Shown piece by piece: positions 25,771 to 34,173 of a stretch of 64,000 nucleotides of DNA. The stretch's first letter is position 1. The number at the start of each line of letters is the position of its first letter. The stretch is from Streptococcus mitis (lineage in GTDB: Bacteria; Bacillota; Bacilli; Lactobacillales; Streptococcaceae). Under the pieces are notes generated by a model, which saw nothing but the letters and a program-made list of their open reading frames with translations, made no database searches and was not told the origin of the DNA. The position numbers were made by a program, and so were the translations under genes. The DNA is taken from assembly GCF_002005545.1 (NCBI RefSeq), contig NZ_LBMT01000001.1, forward strand, positions 1,882,301 through 1,946,300, read 5' to 3'.

Positions 25771-27105
25771 CTATTGAACATTGCTTGTCAAGTTAGACAA
25801 GAGACGTTCAAATGAGTATTCATAGGTTTGGATGTCTCCTGCTCCCATAAAGACATAGACAGCATTGTCATGGTCTAGGAGTGGAGAAACATTTTCAACA
25901 GTAATGACTTGGTGTTTTTTGTTGATTTTTTGGGCTAGGTCTTCAACCTTAACATCTCCATGGTCCACCTCACGAGCAGAACCATAGATTTGTGCTAGGT
26001 AAACAGCATCCGCTTGGTTCAAAGCGTGAGCAAATTCGTCCAACAAGGCAATGGTTCTTGTAAAGGTATGCGGTTGGAAGACTGCTACAATTTCCTTGCT
26101 TGGATATTTCTGACGAGCCGCATCCAAGGTCGCAATAATTTCTGTTGGATGGTGGGCAAAGTCATCGATAATCACTGTATCATTGACAATTTTCTCAGTG
26201 AAACGACGCTTAACACCAGCAAATGTTTTCAAGTGCTCACGCACCAAGTTCAAATCAAATCCTGCTGTGTAAAGAAGACCAATAACGGCTGTCGCATTCA
26301 TGATATTGTGACGACCGAAGGTTGGGATGTGGAATTGACCCAATTCTTGTCCACGGAAGTGAACTGTGAAGGTTGAACCAGTTGTCGAACGAAGAAGCTC
26401 ACTAGCTACAAAATCATTACCTTCTGCTTCAAAACCATAATAATAAATTGGTGCATCAGACGTAATTTTACGCAATTCTGCATCTTCACCATAGACAAAA
26501 AGACCCTTGGTAATTTGTTTGGCATAGTCATTAAAGGCATTGAAAACATCCTCTAGACTTGTGAAATAGTCTGGATGATCAAAGTCAATGTTGGTGATAA
26601 TAGAGTATTCTGGGTGATAAGGCATAAAGTGGCGTTCATATTCGTCAGATTCAAAGACAAAATATTTGGCATTGGCCGAACCACGACCTGTCCCATCCCC
26701 AATCAAGAAGCTAGTGTCTGTGATGTGAGACAAGACATGAGACAACATACCTGTCGTTGAAGTTTTTCCATGCGCTCCTGCTACTCCCATGCTAACAAAG
26801 TCACGCATAAAGCTACCAAGGAACTCATGATAACGTTTGTAGCTGATACCATTTTGGTCTGCATAGGCAATTTCGACGTTGTTATCTGGACGAAAGGCAT
26901 TTCCAGCGATAATTTCCATATCACCGTCTAGATTCTTTTCATCAAAAGGAAGAATAGTAATTCCTGCCTGCTCAAGACCACGTTGAGTAAAGTAGTATTT
27001 TTCAACATCTGATCCTTGAACCTTGTGCCCCATTTGGTGCAACATCAAGGCCAAGGCACTCATCCCTGATCCCTTAATTCCGATAAAATGATATGTCTTT
27101 GGCAT
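25771..27105 (-). CDS. murC: UDP-N-acetylmuramate-L-alanine ligase
   Basis: Adds the first amino acid, L-alanine, to UDP-MurNAc in peptidoglycan precursor synthesis. 444 residues. N-terminal [13 protein letters not shown] for UDP-sugar binding, ATP P-loop [12 protein letters not shown], central [10 protein letters not shown] and the conserved [10 protein letters not shown]. Start ATG preceded by GGGGAG. Follows an uncharacterised gene by 10 nt in the Snf2-murC operon. Confidence 0.97.
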   Translation of the reverse strand: MPKTYHFIGIKGSGMSALALMLHQMGHKVQGSDVEKYYFTQRGLEQAGITILPFDEKNLDGDMEIIAGNAFRPDNNVEIAYADQNGISYKRYHEFLGSFMRDFVSMGVAGAHGKTSTTGMLSHVLSHITDTSFLIGDGTGRGSANAKYFVFESDEYERHFMPYHPEYSIITNIDFDHPDYFTSLEDVFNAFNDYAKQITKGLFVYGEDAELRKITSDAPIYYYGFEAEGNDFVASELLRSTTGSTFTVHFRGQELGQFHIPTFGRHNIMNATAVIGLLYTAGFDLNLVREHLKTFAGVKRRFTEKIVNDTVIIDDFAHHPTEIIATLDAARQKYPSKEIVAVFQPHTFTRTIALLDEFAHALNQADAVYLAQIYGSAREVDHGDVKVEDLAQKINKKHQVITVENVSPLLDHDNAVYVFMGAGDIQTYEYSFERLLSNLTSNVQ

Positions 27106-27115
27106 GTTTTCTCCC

Positions 27116-27733
27116 CTATTCTGTAATTCTGGTCAGATTTAACTCTTGGGCAACCCGACGTTCTTGTTCTGTTTGTTTACTTTTTTTATTGTAGATTTGG
27201 CTCTTCTTTAGAAAATCATAGTTGTTTTTCTTTGGAGCAGGTGCTGACACTTCTTCATTCTTGGTAGGGATAGAATGAACTTCTTCCGCCAAGATATAAT
27301 GAGACTGGGTCAATTTTTGGCTATATTTGACAAATTCACCAGGATTTTCCTTTTGGAAAGGAGCTGTCGGTTGGTTACCCTGTCTAACAAGGCCTGATTT
27401 AGAATGACGTCTCGCACGGCTGAAATCCTGAGTTAGATAGTTAGCAGAGCGTTTCTTTTTCAAGTCTGCACGCGCTTCTTCACGCGCCACCTCCGCATAG
27501 CTCTTTCCTTCTTTTTTAACCCCTAAAGGAGCTTTTTTAGGTTTCTCGACTTGCTTTTCAATCGGTTTGACTGGCGCCTCTTCAGTAATAGGAGCCCATT
27601 CTAAATAATTTTTATCTCGATACTCACCCTTGATATTACTGATCAGATCAGACTCATCGTACAAGTTCATGACTGGCATTTCAGTCAGCATGACCTCGTC
27701 ATCTGACACCAATGGAAATCGTTCTTGTTTCAT
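27116..27733 (-). CDS. Uncharacterised low-complexity protein between Snf2 and murC
   Basis: 205 residues, no recognised catalytic domain, no signal peptide or membrane helix. It is rich in Lys, Glu, Gln and Pro and probably largely disordered, with short predicted helical stretches ([20 protein letters not shown] and [19 protein letters not shown]). A gene of this kind sits at the same place in pneumococcus (SP_1522 position). The conserved location suggests a real protein with a cell-wall or division role, but this is inference from position only. Confidence 0.65.
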   Translation of the reverse strand: MKQERFPLVSDDEVMLTEMPVMNLYDESDLISNIKGEYRDKNYLEWAPITEEAPVKPIEKQVEKPKKAPLGVKKEGKSYAEVAREEARADLKKKRSANYLTQDFSRARRHSKSGLVRQGNQPTAPFQKENPGEFVKYSQKLTQSHYILAEEVHSIPTKNEEVSAPAPKKNNYDFLKKSQIYNKKSKQTEQERRVAQELNLTRITE

Positions 27734-27780
27734 TTTCTATTTCCTTTCAACACTTCATTATAGCGTATTGTCTTGATTTT

Positions 27781-30700
27781 TCAAGTGCTGGCTTCAGAAA
27801 TTCCCAAAATTTCTCTAATTTCTGCTAGGGTGAGACTGCCACGTGACTCTGTTCCATCCAATACTTGTGACACCAGATGTTTCTTCTGTTCTTGGAGTTC
27901 CTGAATTTTTTCTTCAATGGTTCCCTTGGTCACCAAGCGATAGACCTCAACCGTTTCTTCCTGTCCCATCCGATGGGCACGGCCAATGGCTTGCGCCTCT
28001 ACTGCAGGATTCCACCAAAGGTCAACCAAGATAACTGTATCAGCACCTGTCAGGTTCAGTCCGACACCACCAGCCTTGAGGGAAATCAGAAAGGCATCTC
28101 TTTCCCCTTGATTAAAGGCCTTGGTCATGTCTTGTCTTTCCTTGGCTGGGGTTGAACCCGTAATTTTAAAGGAAGTCAAGCCCAAGTCTGGCAATTCTTG
28201 TTCAATTTCCTCCAACATTCCCTTGAACTGCGAGAAAATCAAGACACGGTGTCCGCCGTCTGCCACCTGTACCAGCAGGTCTCGGAGACTATCCAGCTTG
28301 CCACTGGCTCCCTGATAATCTTCCATAAAGAGGGCAGGAGTGTCACAGATTTGGCGCAAGCGCATCAGACCAGACAAGATTTCCACACGACTTCGCTGGA
28401 ATTCCTGGTCTGAAACTTGAGCCAATCTATCTCTCATCTGTTGCAACTGGGCTAGATAGATAGCCTTTTGCTGGTCTTCCAGTTCATTCTTATAAACTAC
28501 TTCGATTAAGTCTGGCAATTCAGTCAGAACTTCTTCTTTCTTGCGCCTCATAACGAAAGGCTTGATAAACTGAGCCACGCGTTCAGCTGGCAATTTCATA
28601 AATTCTTTCTTGCTTGGCAGAAGTCCTGGCATGACGATTTGGAAAATAGACCACAGCTCACCCAGATGGTTTTCAATAGGAGTTCCTGACAAGGCAAAGA
28701 CCGACGGCACCACAAATTGTCTCAAGGTCTGGGCAATCTTGGTCTGGGCGTTTTTCATGACCTGAGCTTCATCTAAGAAAAGGAAGTCAAAGTCCATCCC
28801 CTGATAAAGCTCACTGTCCTGACGGAAGGTAGCATAGCTCGTCACATAGATTTGATGGCTCTCAGCAAGAATCTCTTCACGACTAGCTTTCAAACCATGA
28901 ACAACAGCCACATCCAACTGTGGGGCAAATTTTTGAAACTCATCTGCCCAGTTATAGATTAAACCTGACGGAGCTAAAATCAAAACCCGACTTTCTTTTG
29001 TCACTTGACTGGTTAAAAAAGCAATGGTCTGCAGGGTTTTACCAAGTCCCATATCGTCAGCCAAAATCCCACCAAAACCATAATGATGGAGCATTTGCAG
29101 CCAGCCGATTCCCTTTTCCTGATAATCTCGCAAGTCAGCCTGAACTTGAGTTGTTTGTCTAGGGAAGTCCTCTGGATGCGTCAAATCATGAGCCAGATTC
29201 TGGAATTCTTGTGAAAAAGAAACACGGTCACGCCCCTCAAAAAGATGAGCTAAACTATAGGCCAAAGATTTCCGAGTCTGTAAGGAGCCATCTTTTAGTT
29301 CAAACTGCCCCAGCTCCTGTAGATTTTGGCGAATTTTCTTGGTTTCTTCATCAAAAAAGTAGACTTGATTAGACGAATCAATATAAAAATCTCGATTGGC
29401 AACCAAGGCCTGCATGGCTTGGTCGATTTCCTCTTGGGCAATATCTTGAAAATCAAACTGGATTTCCAAGAGACCTCCCTTGGAAGCAATCTGCACTTGA
29501 GGACTCGCTAGGCTATAAAGCTCTTCTAGTTTATCTGATAGGTCAACATTCCCGAGTTTTTCAAAGACTGGAATGATTTCGTGGAAGAAATGATAGACAG
29601 ACTCTGCTTTTAAAGCCTGACGCCAAGATTGAAAATCGGCTTCAAAGCCCGCAGCCAAACAGACTTGGAAAATTCTTTCTTCTAAGTCCGCGTCACTCGA
29701 AAATGGTAATTCTTCTAGCTCTTGTCGGCTAGATACCTGCCTATCCCCATAATCAAACTGGATTTCTAGACGAATTCGATTATCCTCTTCCCTATCAAAG
29801 TAAAAAGAGGGCGCAAAGGATTTGATTTGTAGACGTTCTGGAGCTGAAACGATCCCTATCTGGCCAAAGAGCGTTAGACAAGAAGCCAACTTATCTCGGT
29901 CACTACTATCAAATTGTAGGTATTTCTTTCCATGTTGATCTAAAGGCAGCGCTTTGATTTCCTTGAGAAGACGCATCTGCTGGTCTGTTAGAAAACAAAC
30001 CTGACCTTTATGGAAAAGCACAGCTCCCTGATAAAAGACATTGACCCTTGGGCTCTCACTGATTTCCATTTCAAAATAATCCGAGTATTCTGTTACTGTA
30101 AAGGCAAATAGATTGGCATCAGCATGCATATCCTGAAAAAGCAGAGTCTGGTAGCTATCCACTTGATGGTCAAATTGAAAATGGGGCAAGGTCATCAATA
30201 AATTCACACCCTGCTCAAAAAAAGTCAGAGGGAAAAAGAGGTGCCGACCCTGGTTTTGGAAAAAGAGGTCTGGAGCCTGTCCTTCCTCCATCAGTCCACG
30301 CAAGAAAATCAGAAGTTCTTGGCTAGCATCATCAAAGGCTTCCCAAGAAAGAGACTCCTCATAAATCTTGCCAATCATATAAGACTTTCTCTGCTCGACA
30401 ATCCTTAAAAAGAGTGGAATATCCCGAATGACGTAGTATTTTTGGCTATTGATTTGCCCGATTCTCAGAGTCCACAAGATATGATTGGTTCCTGCTTCCA
30501 CTTGCCCCACAGCCGATAATTCATAGGCACGTTCTGATTTTGGAGACAAGATTCGGTCCAAAAATTTGCCACCCAAGGTCACCTTGGTTTCAACGGCCTC
30601 TTTTTCTTCATGACCTTCTTCCAGACTCTGCAAGATTTCCTGACCACGCTCATCATTTTTTAGAAAATGCTCCAGAGCTGCCAAATGCACACAGTAGCCC

Positions 30701-30879
30701 CTCTTTTGGAAAAAATCGCAAGCACAAAAAACCAAATCATCCTCTAAACTATAGCGTAGTTCTTCTTCTGCAACGCGAGCGTAGAGCCGATTGTTCTTTT
30801 CCTTGATAATGTCAACCTTACCAGTTTCATAAAGGGCAACGCCTTCGATACGGACTTTCCCCGGAATCAATTTAGCCAT
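27781..30879 (-). CDS. SNF2-family DEAD/DEAH-like helicase with SWIM zinc finger
   Basis: 1032-residue ATP-dependent DNA translocase. N-terminal SWIM-type zinc finger (CACDFFQKRGYCVH near 51-64), a long SNF2-associated region, then the helicase core: Walker A ADDMGLGKT, DEAQ box, SGTPIENHLGELW, and C-terminal LKAGGVGLNLTGADTV and GRAHRMGQ. Related to bacterial RapA/YqhH-like proteins, but the substrate and partner are unknown. First gene of the operon leading to murC, with an extended -10 promoter. Confidence 0.9.
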   Translation of the reverse strand: MAKLIPGKVRIEGVALYETGKVDIIKEKNNRLYARVAEEELRYSLEDDLVFCACDFFQKRGYCVHLAALEHFLKNDERGQEILQSLEEGHEEKEAVETKVTLGGKFLDRILSPKSERAYELSAVGQVEAGTNHILWTLRIGQINSQKYYVIRDIPLFLRIVEQRKSYMIGKIYEESLSWEAFDDASQELLIFLRGLMEEGQAPDLFFQNQGRHLFFPLTFFEQGVNLLMTLPHFQFDHQVDSYQTLLFQDMHADANLFAFTVTEYSDYFEMEISESPRVNVFYQGAVLFHKGQVCFLTDQQMRLLKEIKALPLDQHGKKYLQFDSSDRDKLASCLTLFGQIGIVSAPERLQIKSFAPSFYFDREEDNRIRLEIQFDYGDRQVSSRQELEELPFSSDADLEERIFQVCLAAGFEADFQSWRQALKAESVYHFFHEIIPVFEKLGNVDLSDKLEELYSLASPQVQIASKGGLLEIQFDFQDIAQEEIDQAMQALVANRDFYIDSSNQVYFFDEETKKIRQNLQELGQFELKDGSLQTRKSLAYSLAHLFEGRDRVSFSQEFQNLAHDLTHPEDFPRQTTQVQADLRDYQEKGIGWLQMLHHYGFGGILADDMGLGKTLQTIAFLTSQVTKESRVLILAPSGLIYNWADEFQKFAPQLDVAVVHGLKASREEILAESHQIYVTSYATFRQDSELYQGMDFDFLFLDEAQVMKNAQTKIAQTLRQFVVPSVFALSGTPIENHLGELWSIFQIVMPGLLPSKKEFMKLPAERVAQFIKPFVMRRKKEEVLTELPDLIEVVYKNELEDQQKAIYLAQLQQMRDRLAQVSDQEFQRSRVEILSGLMRLRQICDTPALFMEDYQGASGKLDSLRDLLVQVADGGHRVLIFSQFKGMLEEIEQELPDLGLTSFKITGSTPAKERQDMTKAFNQGERDAFLISLKAGGVGLNLTGADTVILVDLWWNPAVEAQAIGRAHRMGQEETVEVYRLVTKGTIEEKIQELQEQKKHLVSQVLDGTESRGSLTLAEIREILGISEAST

Positions 30880-30904
30880 ATTTTCACCTTTACCTTATCT
30901 TTTT

Positions 30905-30913
30905 ATTATACCA
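30905..30913 (-). promoter_or_regulatory. Extended -10 promoter of the Snf2-murC operon
   Basis: Minus-strand TGGTATAAT 26 nt upstream of the Snf2 start; -35 weak. Confidence 0.5.
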
Positions 30914-30926
30914 TATTTTCCCCTAT

Positions 30927-30965
30927 GAAAATAGCCTTCTAAGGATACTTTTCTCCTAGAAGGCT
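30927..30965 (-). terminator. Terminator of the metB-patB operon
   Basis: Nine-pair stem AGCCTTCTA / TAGAAGGCT with a 15-nt loop, followed on the minus strand by ATTTTCAT. Confidence 0.65.
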
Positions 30966-30971
30966 GGATTT

Positions 30972-32138
30972 TTAACGTTTGGCAAAAGTCGTCACAATTC
31001 GCTGACAAACTTCTTGCAGCAGGGATTTAGGCATGGCTACATTGAGACGGGCATGGAGACTCCCTTCCTCTCCAAAATCCAAACCACGGTTGAGGATAAC
31101 CTTGGCTTCATTTCTCAACAGCTCTTGCAATTTTTCATCAGTCAGGTCATAGGCTGAAAAATCAAGCCAAATCAAGTAGGTTCCTTGCGGTTTCATGACC
31201 TTGATTTTAGTCTCTTTTCCAAATAAATCTACCACATAATTAATATGGTCTTCAAAGACTTGCTTGAGTTCCTCTAGCCAATCCTTCCCATAGCGATAGG
31301 CAGCTTCTGTCGCCAGATAACCCAGACCTGAAATTTCATGCTGATTATTAGCCAACTGACGTTTCTGGTAAGCCAGTCTCAACTTAGGATTTTCAATGAC
31401 TGCATAGGAATTTTTTGTCCCAGCGATATTAAAGGTTTTAGTGGCACTGGTCAAGACGATAGCAAATTCTTTAAAGTCAGGATTGATGGTATTGAAGGAA
31501 TGATGCTTGTGACCAAAGAGGGCCAAATCTTGGTGAATCTCATCTGAAACCAAGAAAACACCGTGTTTTTGGCAGAGTTGGCCAATCTTCTCCAACACTT
31601 CTTTTTCCCAAACACGCCCACCAGGATTGTGAGGGTTGCAGAGAATATAAAGTTTGACATCCTCTTCTACCAAATCCTTTTCAAGTCGGTCAAAGTCAAT
31701 CTCAAACAGACCATCCTTTTCCACCAAAGAATTGGTAATCAATCTACGGTTGTTCAACTTGATACTGCGAGCAAAAGGTGGGTAGACAGGCGTGTTAATC
31801 AGAACCGCCTCGCCTTCTTTTGTAAAGGCTTGAATAGCTGTTGAGATAGCTGGTACCACACCCTCGATAAAAACAAGAGCCTCTTTGTCAAAGTGGTAGC
31901 CGTGTTGTGTGGCTTCCCACTTTTGAACTTCCTTAATTAACTCTTCACTGGCATAGGTATAGCCATAAACCAGTTGATCAGCGTAAGTCTGCACGGCTTG
32001 GCGGATTTCAGGCAAGACTACAAAGTCCATATCCGCTATCCAAGCTGGTAGGACTTCACTATCCGTTTCTGCTTCTTTCCATTTATAGGTATGGTGCCCT
32101 AAACGATTGGGCAGGCTTGTAAAATCATATTTTCCCAT
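30972..32138 (-). CDS. patB: MalY/PatB-type PLP aminotransferase, probable cystathionine beta-lyase
   Basis: 388 residues, fold type I PLP enzyme. PLP-lysine motif SATKTFNIAG, substrate loop NPHNPGGRVW, and the N-terminal LPAWIADMDF are typical of the PatB/MalY C-S lyase group, which cleaves cystathionine to homocysteine. The ATG at 32138 (MGKYDF) is chosen from AAGGA upstream; the frame extends 39 nt further into metB. It follows metB by 7 nt, giving a two-step transsulfuration operon. MalY-like regulatory activity cannot be excluded. Confidence 0.87.
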   Translation of the reverse strand: MGKYDFTSLPNRLGHHTYKWKEAETDSEVLPAWIADMDFVVLPEIRQAVQTYADQLVYGYTYASEELIKEVQKWEATQHGYHFDKEALVFIEGVVPAISTAIQAFTKEGEAVLINTPVYPPFARSIKLNNRRLITNSLVEKDGLFEIDFDRLEKDLVEEDVKLYILCNPHNPGGRVWEKEVLEKIGQLCQKHGVFLVSDEIHQDLALFGHKHHSFNTINPDFKEFAIVLTSATKTFNIAGTKNSYAVIENPKLRLAYQKRQLANNQHEISGLGYLATEAAYRYGKDWLEELKQVFEDHINYVVDLFGKETKIKVMKPQGTYLIWLDFSAYDLTDEKLQELLRNEAKVILNRGLDFGEEGSLHARLNVAMPKSLLQEVCQRIVTTFAKR

Positions 32139-32145
32139 CTTTGTC

Positions 32146-33240
32146 TTATCCTTCCAAGGCTTGGCGCAAATCTGCAATCAAATCTCTAGCATCCTCAATC
32201 CCAATAGACAAACGCAAGAGGTCATCTGTCAATCCATAAGAATGGCGTACTTCTGCTGGAATATCAGCATGAGTTTGCGTCGTTGGATAAGTAATGAGAC
32301 TTTCTACCCCACCCAAACTTTCCGCAAAAGAGAAGACCTTGAGGCTGTTTAAAATGTGAGGAATGCGTGTTTCATCCGCTACTTTAAAGGAAATCATGCC
32401 TCCACGACCAGTGTAGAGAACTTCCTTAACTGCTGGAGAATCCTTCAAAAAGGCAACCACTTCTTGGGCGTTAGCTGTTGAGCGCTCCATACGAAGAGAC
32501 AAGGTCTTGAGACCACGAATCAATTGATAACTGTCAAATGGAGACAAGACTGCCCCTGTCGTATTGAGATTGTAGAAAAGCTTCTCGTATAGTTCTAAAC
32601 TATTGGTCACAACCACTCCAGCCAAGACATCATTGTGCCCTGCTAGATACTTGGTTGCCGAATGGAGAACGATATCTGCTCCATCTTCAATCGGACGTTG
32701 GTAGATAGGGCTGTAGAAGGTATTGTCCACCACCACTTTAGCACCCTTAGCATGAGCCAATTTGGCTAGTTTTTCGATATCAAATTCCAACATCAAGGGA
32801 TTGGTTGGTGTTTCGATATAGAGAACATCCACGTCCTTTTCTAACTCGGCAATCAACTCTTCTTCTGTATTGGCATAGGTAAAATGGAAACGGCCTTCCT
32901 GCTCCACTTGATTGAACCAGCGGAAAGAACCACCGTAAAGGTCACGGACAGCCAAAACCTTACTTCCTACTGGGAAGACACTAAAGGCCAGTACAATAGC
33001 TGACATCCCTGAGCTAGTCGCTAGCGCATAGTCTGCTGACTCAATAGCCGCCAAGACTTCTTCAGCCTTACTGCGAGTTGGGTTTTTAGTACGCGTATAG
33101 TCAAAACCAGTAGACTGACCAAACTCTGGATGCTGATAGGTCGTTGAAAAATGAAGCGGTGTCACCAAAGCTCCTGTCGCTTCATCTGATTTAATGCCCG
33201 CCTGGGCCAAAATTGTGTTAATGTGTAATTCCTTGCTCAT
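32146..33240 (-). CDS. metB: Cystathionine gamma-synthase or related Cys/Met PLP enzyme
   Basis: 364 residues. Cys/Met metabolism PLP family: PLP lysine in HSATKYLAGHND, the N-terminal TPLHFSTTYQHPEF and DYTRTKNPTR. The family includes MetB, MetC and gamma-lyases; pairing with a beta-lyase gene and a MET-box upstream favour MetB (O-acyl-homoserine plus cysteine to cystathionine). Start ATG preceded by GGAGG. First gene of the operon. Confidence 0.88.
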   Translation of the reverse strand: MSKELHINTILAQAGIKSDEATGALVTPLHFSTTYQHPEFGQSTGFDYTRTKNPTRSKAEEVLAAIESADYALATSSGMSAIVLAFSVFPVGSKVLAVRDLYGGSFRWFNQVEQEGRFHFTYANTEEELIAELEKDVDVLYIETPTNPLMLEFDIEKLAKLAHAKGAKVVVDNTFYSPIYQRPIEDGADIVLHSATKYLAGHNDVLAGVVVTNSLELYEKLFYNLNTTGAVLSPFDSYQLIRGLKTLSLRMERSTANAQEVVAFLKDSPAVKEVLYTGRGGMISFKVADETRIPHILNSLKVFSFAESLGGVESLITYPTTQTHADIPAEVRHSYGLTDDLLRLSIGIEDARDLIADLRQALEG

Positions 33241-33266
33241 ACAATTCCTCCAAATCTATAGTAACT

Positions 33267-33275
33267 ATTGTACCA
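33267..33275 (-). promoter_or_regulatory. -10 region of metB-patB
   Basis: Extended -10 TGGTACAAT on the minus strand, 27 nt upstream of the start. No convincing -35, as expected for an activator-dependent promoter. Confidence 0.45.
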
Positions 33276-33316
33276 CTTATTTTCATCAACTCATTTTCTT
33301 CTTTTCAAGAGCTAGT

Positions 33317-33333
33317 TATAGTTTCAAACTATA
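33317..33333 (-). promoter_or_regulatory. MET-box upstream of metB-patB
   Basis: Perfect palindrome TATAGTTTCAAACTATA, equal to the published streptococcal MET-box consensus TATAGTTTNAAACTATA bound by the LysR-type regulator MtaR/MetR. It lies about 45 bp upstream of the -10 box, a usual activator position. Confidence 0.85.
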
Positions 33334-33351
33334 GACTTATCGAGTAAAGCT

Positions 33352-33384
33352 AAAAAGAATCCAGAAAAGCTTCCAGATTCTTTT
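33352..33384 (-). terminator. Terminator of the upstream 151-residue-protein gene
   Basis: Stem AAAAGAATC / GATTCTTTT with an inner pairing region, followed on the minus strand by TTTTTAGC. Confidence 0.75.
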
Positions 33385-33404
33385 GTGAAAATGATTGCTA
33401 GGGC

Positions 33405-33860
33405 TTACTTATACTGAAAGAAATCCTGTTGGGCTAAATAGTCATAATGGTCTTTGTTAAATTGATACTGACCTACATGCTGACTAATCTGACCGACATC
33501 CACGGAAAAAATATAGTCTTCATTTTGATAGTTCCAGTTCAGCCTAACTGTATTCAAGACTGGCTTATAAGTAAAATCTTGAACTTGATTCCAAGGCATC
33601 TCTACGACGTGATTAGAGCGATTTTCAGTTATATCACTGATGTCCATCAAGTAGATTCCCTTAGGTGTGAATGCCAGAATCTTAGGCTTCACACTCGACT
33701 GAACATAGTAGGAACCACCTATAATGAAAAAATCAATAAAGGATTTCAGCAATGTCTTTTTCTTAAAAGCCATCAGAAAATTCTTTTGCCCTTCAATGCG
33801 ACAAGTTGAAAGAAATGATGCAATCTGTTTTTCTGTTGCAAACTCCATAATAGCGCCCAT
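33405..33860 (-). CDS. Uncharacterised 151-residue cytoplasmic protein, PH-like
   Basis: No signal peptide. The pattern of strands in KPKILAFTPKGIYLMDIS, VEMPWNQVQDFTYK and VRLNWNYQNEDYIFSVDV resembles bacterial PH-like or YvbH-type domains, but I assign no function. Start ATG 33860 is preceded by GGAGG at 7 nt; another ATG four codons later is possible. A gene like this stands between metB and aliB in pneumococcus. Confidence 0.7.
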   Translation of the reverse strand: MGAIMEFATEKQIASFLSTCRIEGQKNFLMAFKKKTLLKSFIDFFIIGGSYYVQSSVKPKILAFTPKGIYLMDISDITENRSNHVVEMPWNQVQDFTYKPVLNTVRLNWNYQNEDYIFSVDVGQISQHVGQYQFNKDHYDYLAQQDFFQYK

Positions 33861-34045
33861 GATGATACCTCCATAACGATTAGTAAATAGGCAGATAAGA
33901 ACTCTTCACATAAAAGAAGAACTTATCATTTGTTGCATTTTATCTTACTTTTTCAGTAAATAACATCCCTCCTATAAAATCGTTCTAGCATGTGCATACT
34001 TCAGTTAACACTGGGTAGATTTTCGAAAATAGTTTCTCACGTTTT

Positions 34046-34064
34046 TGTTATATTCATTATAACA
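34046..34064 (-). promoter_or_regulatory. Extended -10 promoter inside a dyad, for the PH-like gene
   Basis: Minus-strand TGTTATAAT (34056-34064) lies in the perfect dyad TGTTATA-TTCAT-TATAACA. If used, it gives a leader of about 190 nt. The rest of 33861-34126 shows an imperfect hairpin at 33897-33928 and a TTTTCGAAAA palindrome near 34020, and no gene. Confidence 0.4.
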
Positions 34065-34126
34065 TAAATTTAATAAACCAATTAAAAAATGTAAGCATTT
34101 TCTTCCAAATTTGCCATCATTCTATT

Positions 34127-34162
34127 AAAAAACGACAGCTTCCTTCGAAACCATCGTTTTTC
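34127..34162 (-). terminator. Terminator of aliB
   Basis: Stem AAAAACGA / TCGTTTTT with further inner pairing, followed on the minus strand by a T run. Confidence 0.85.
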
Positions 34163-34173
34163 GTGAAAAATCC

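Noticed and set aside
27781..30879. Snf2 helicase considered as part of a phage-defence island (DISARM-like)
   Set aside because: No methylase, DUF1998 or phospholipase partner adjacent; it sits in the conserved murC operon of pneumococci.
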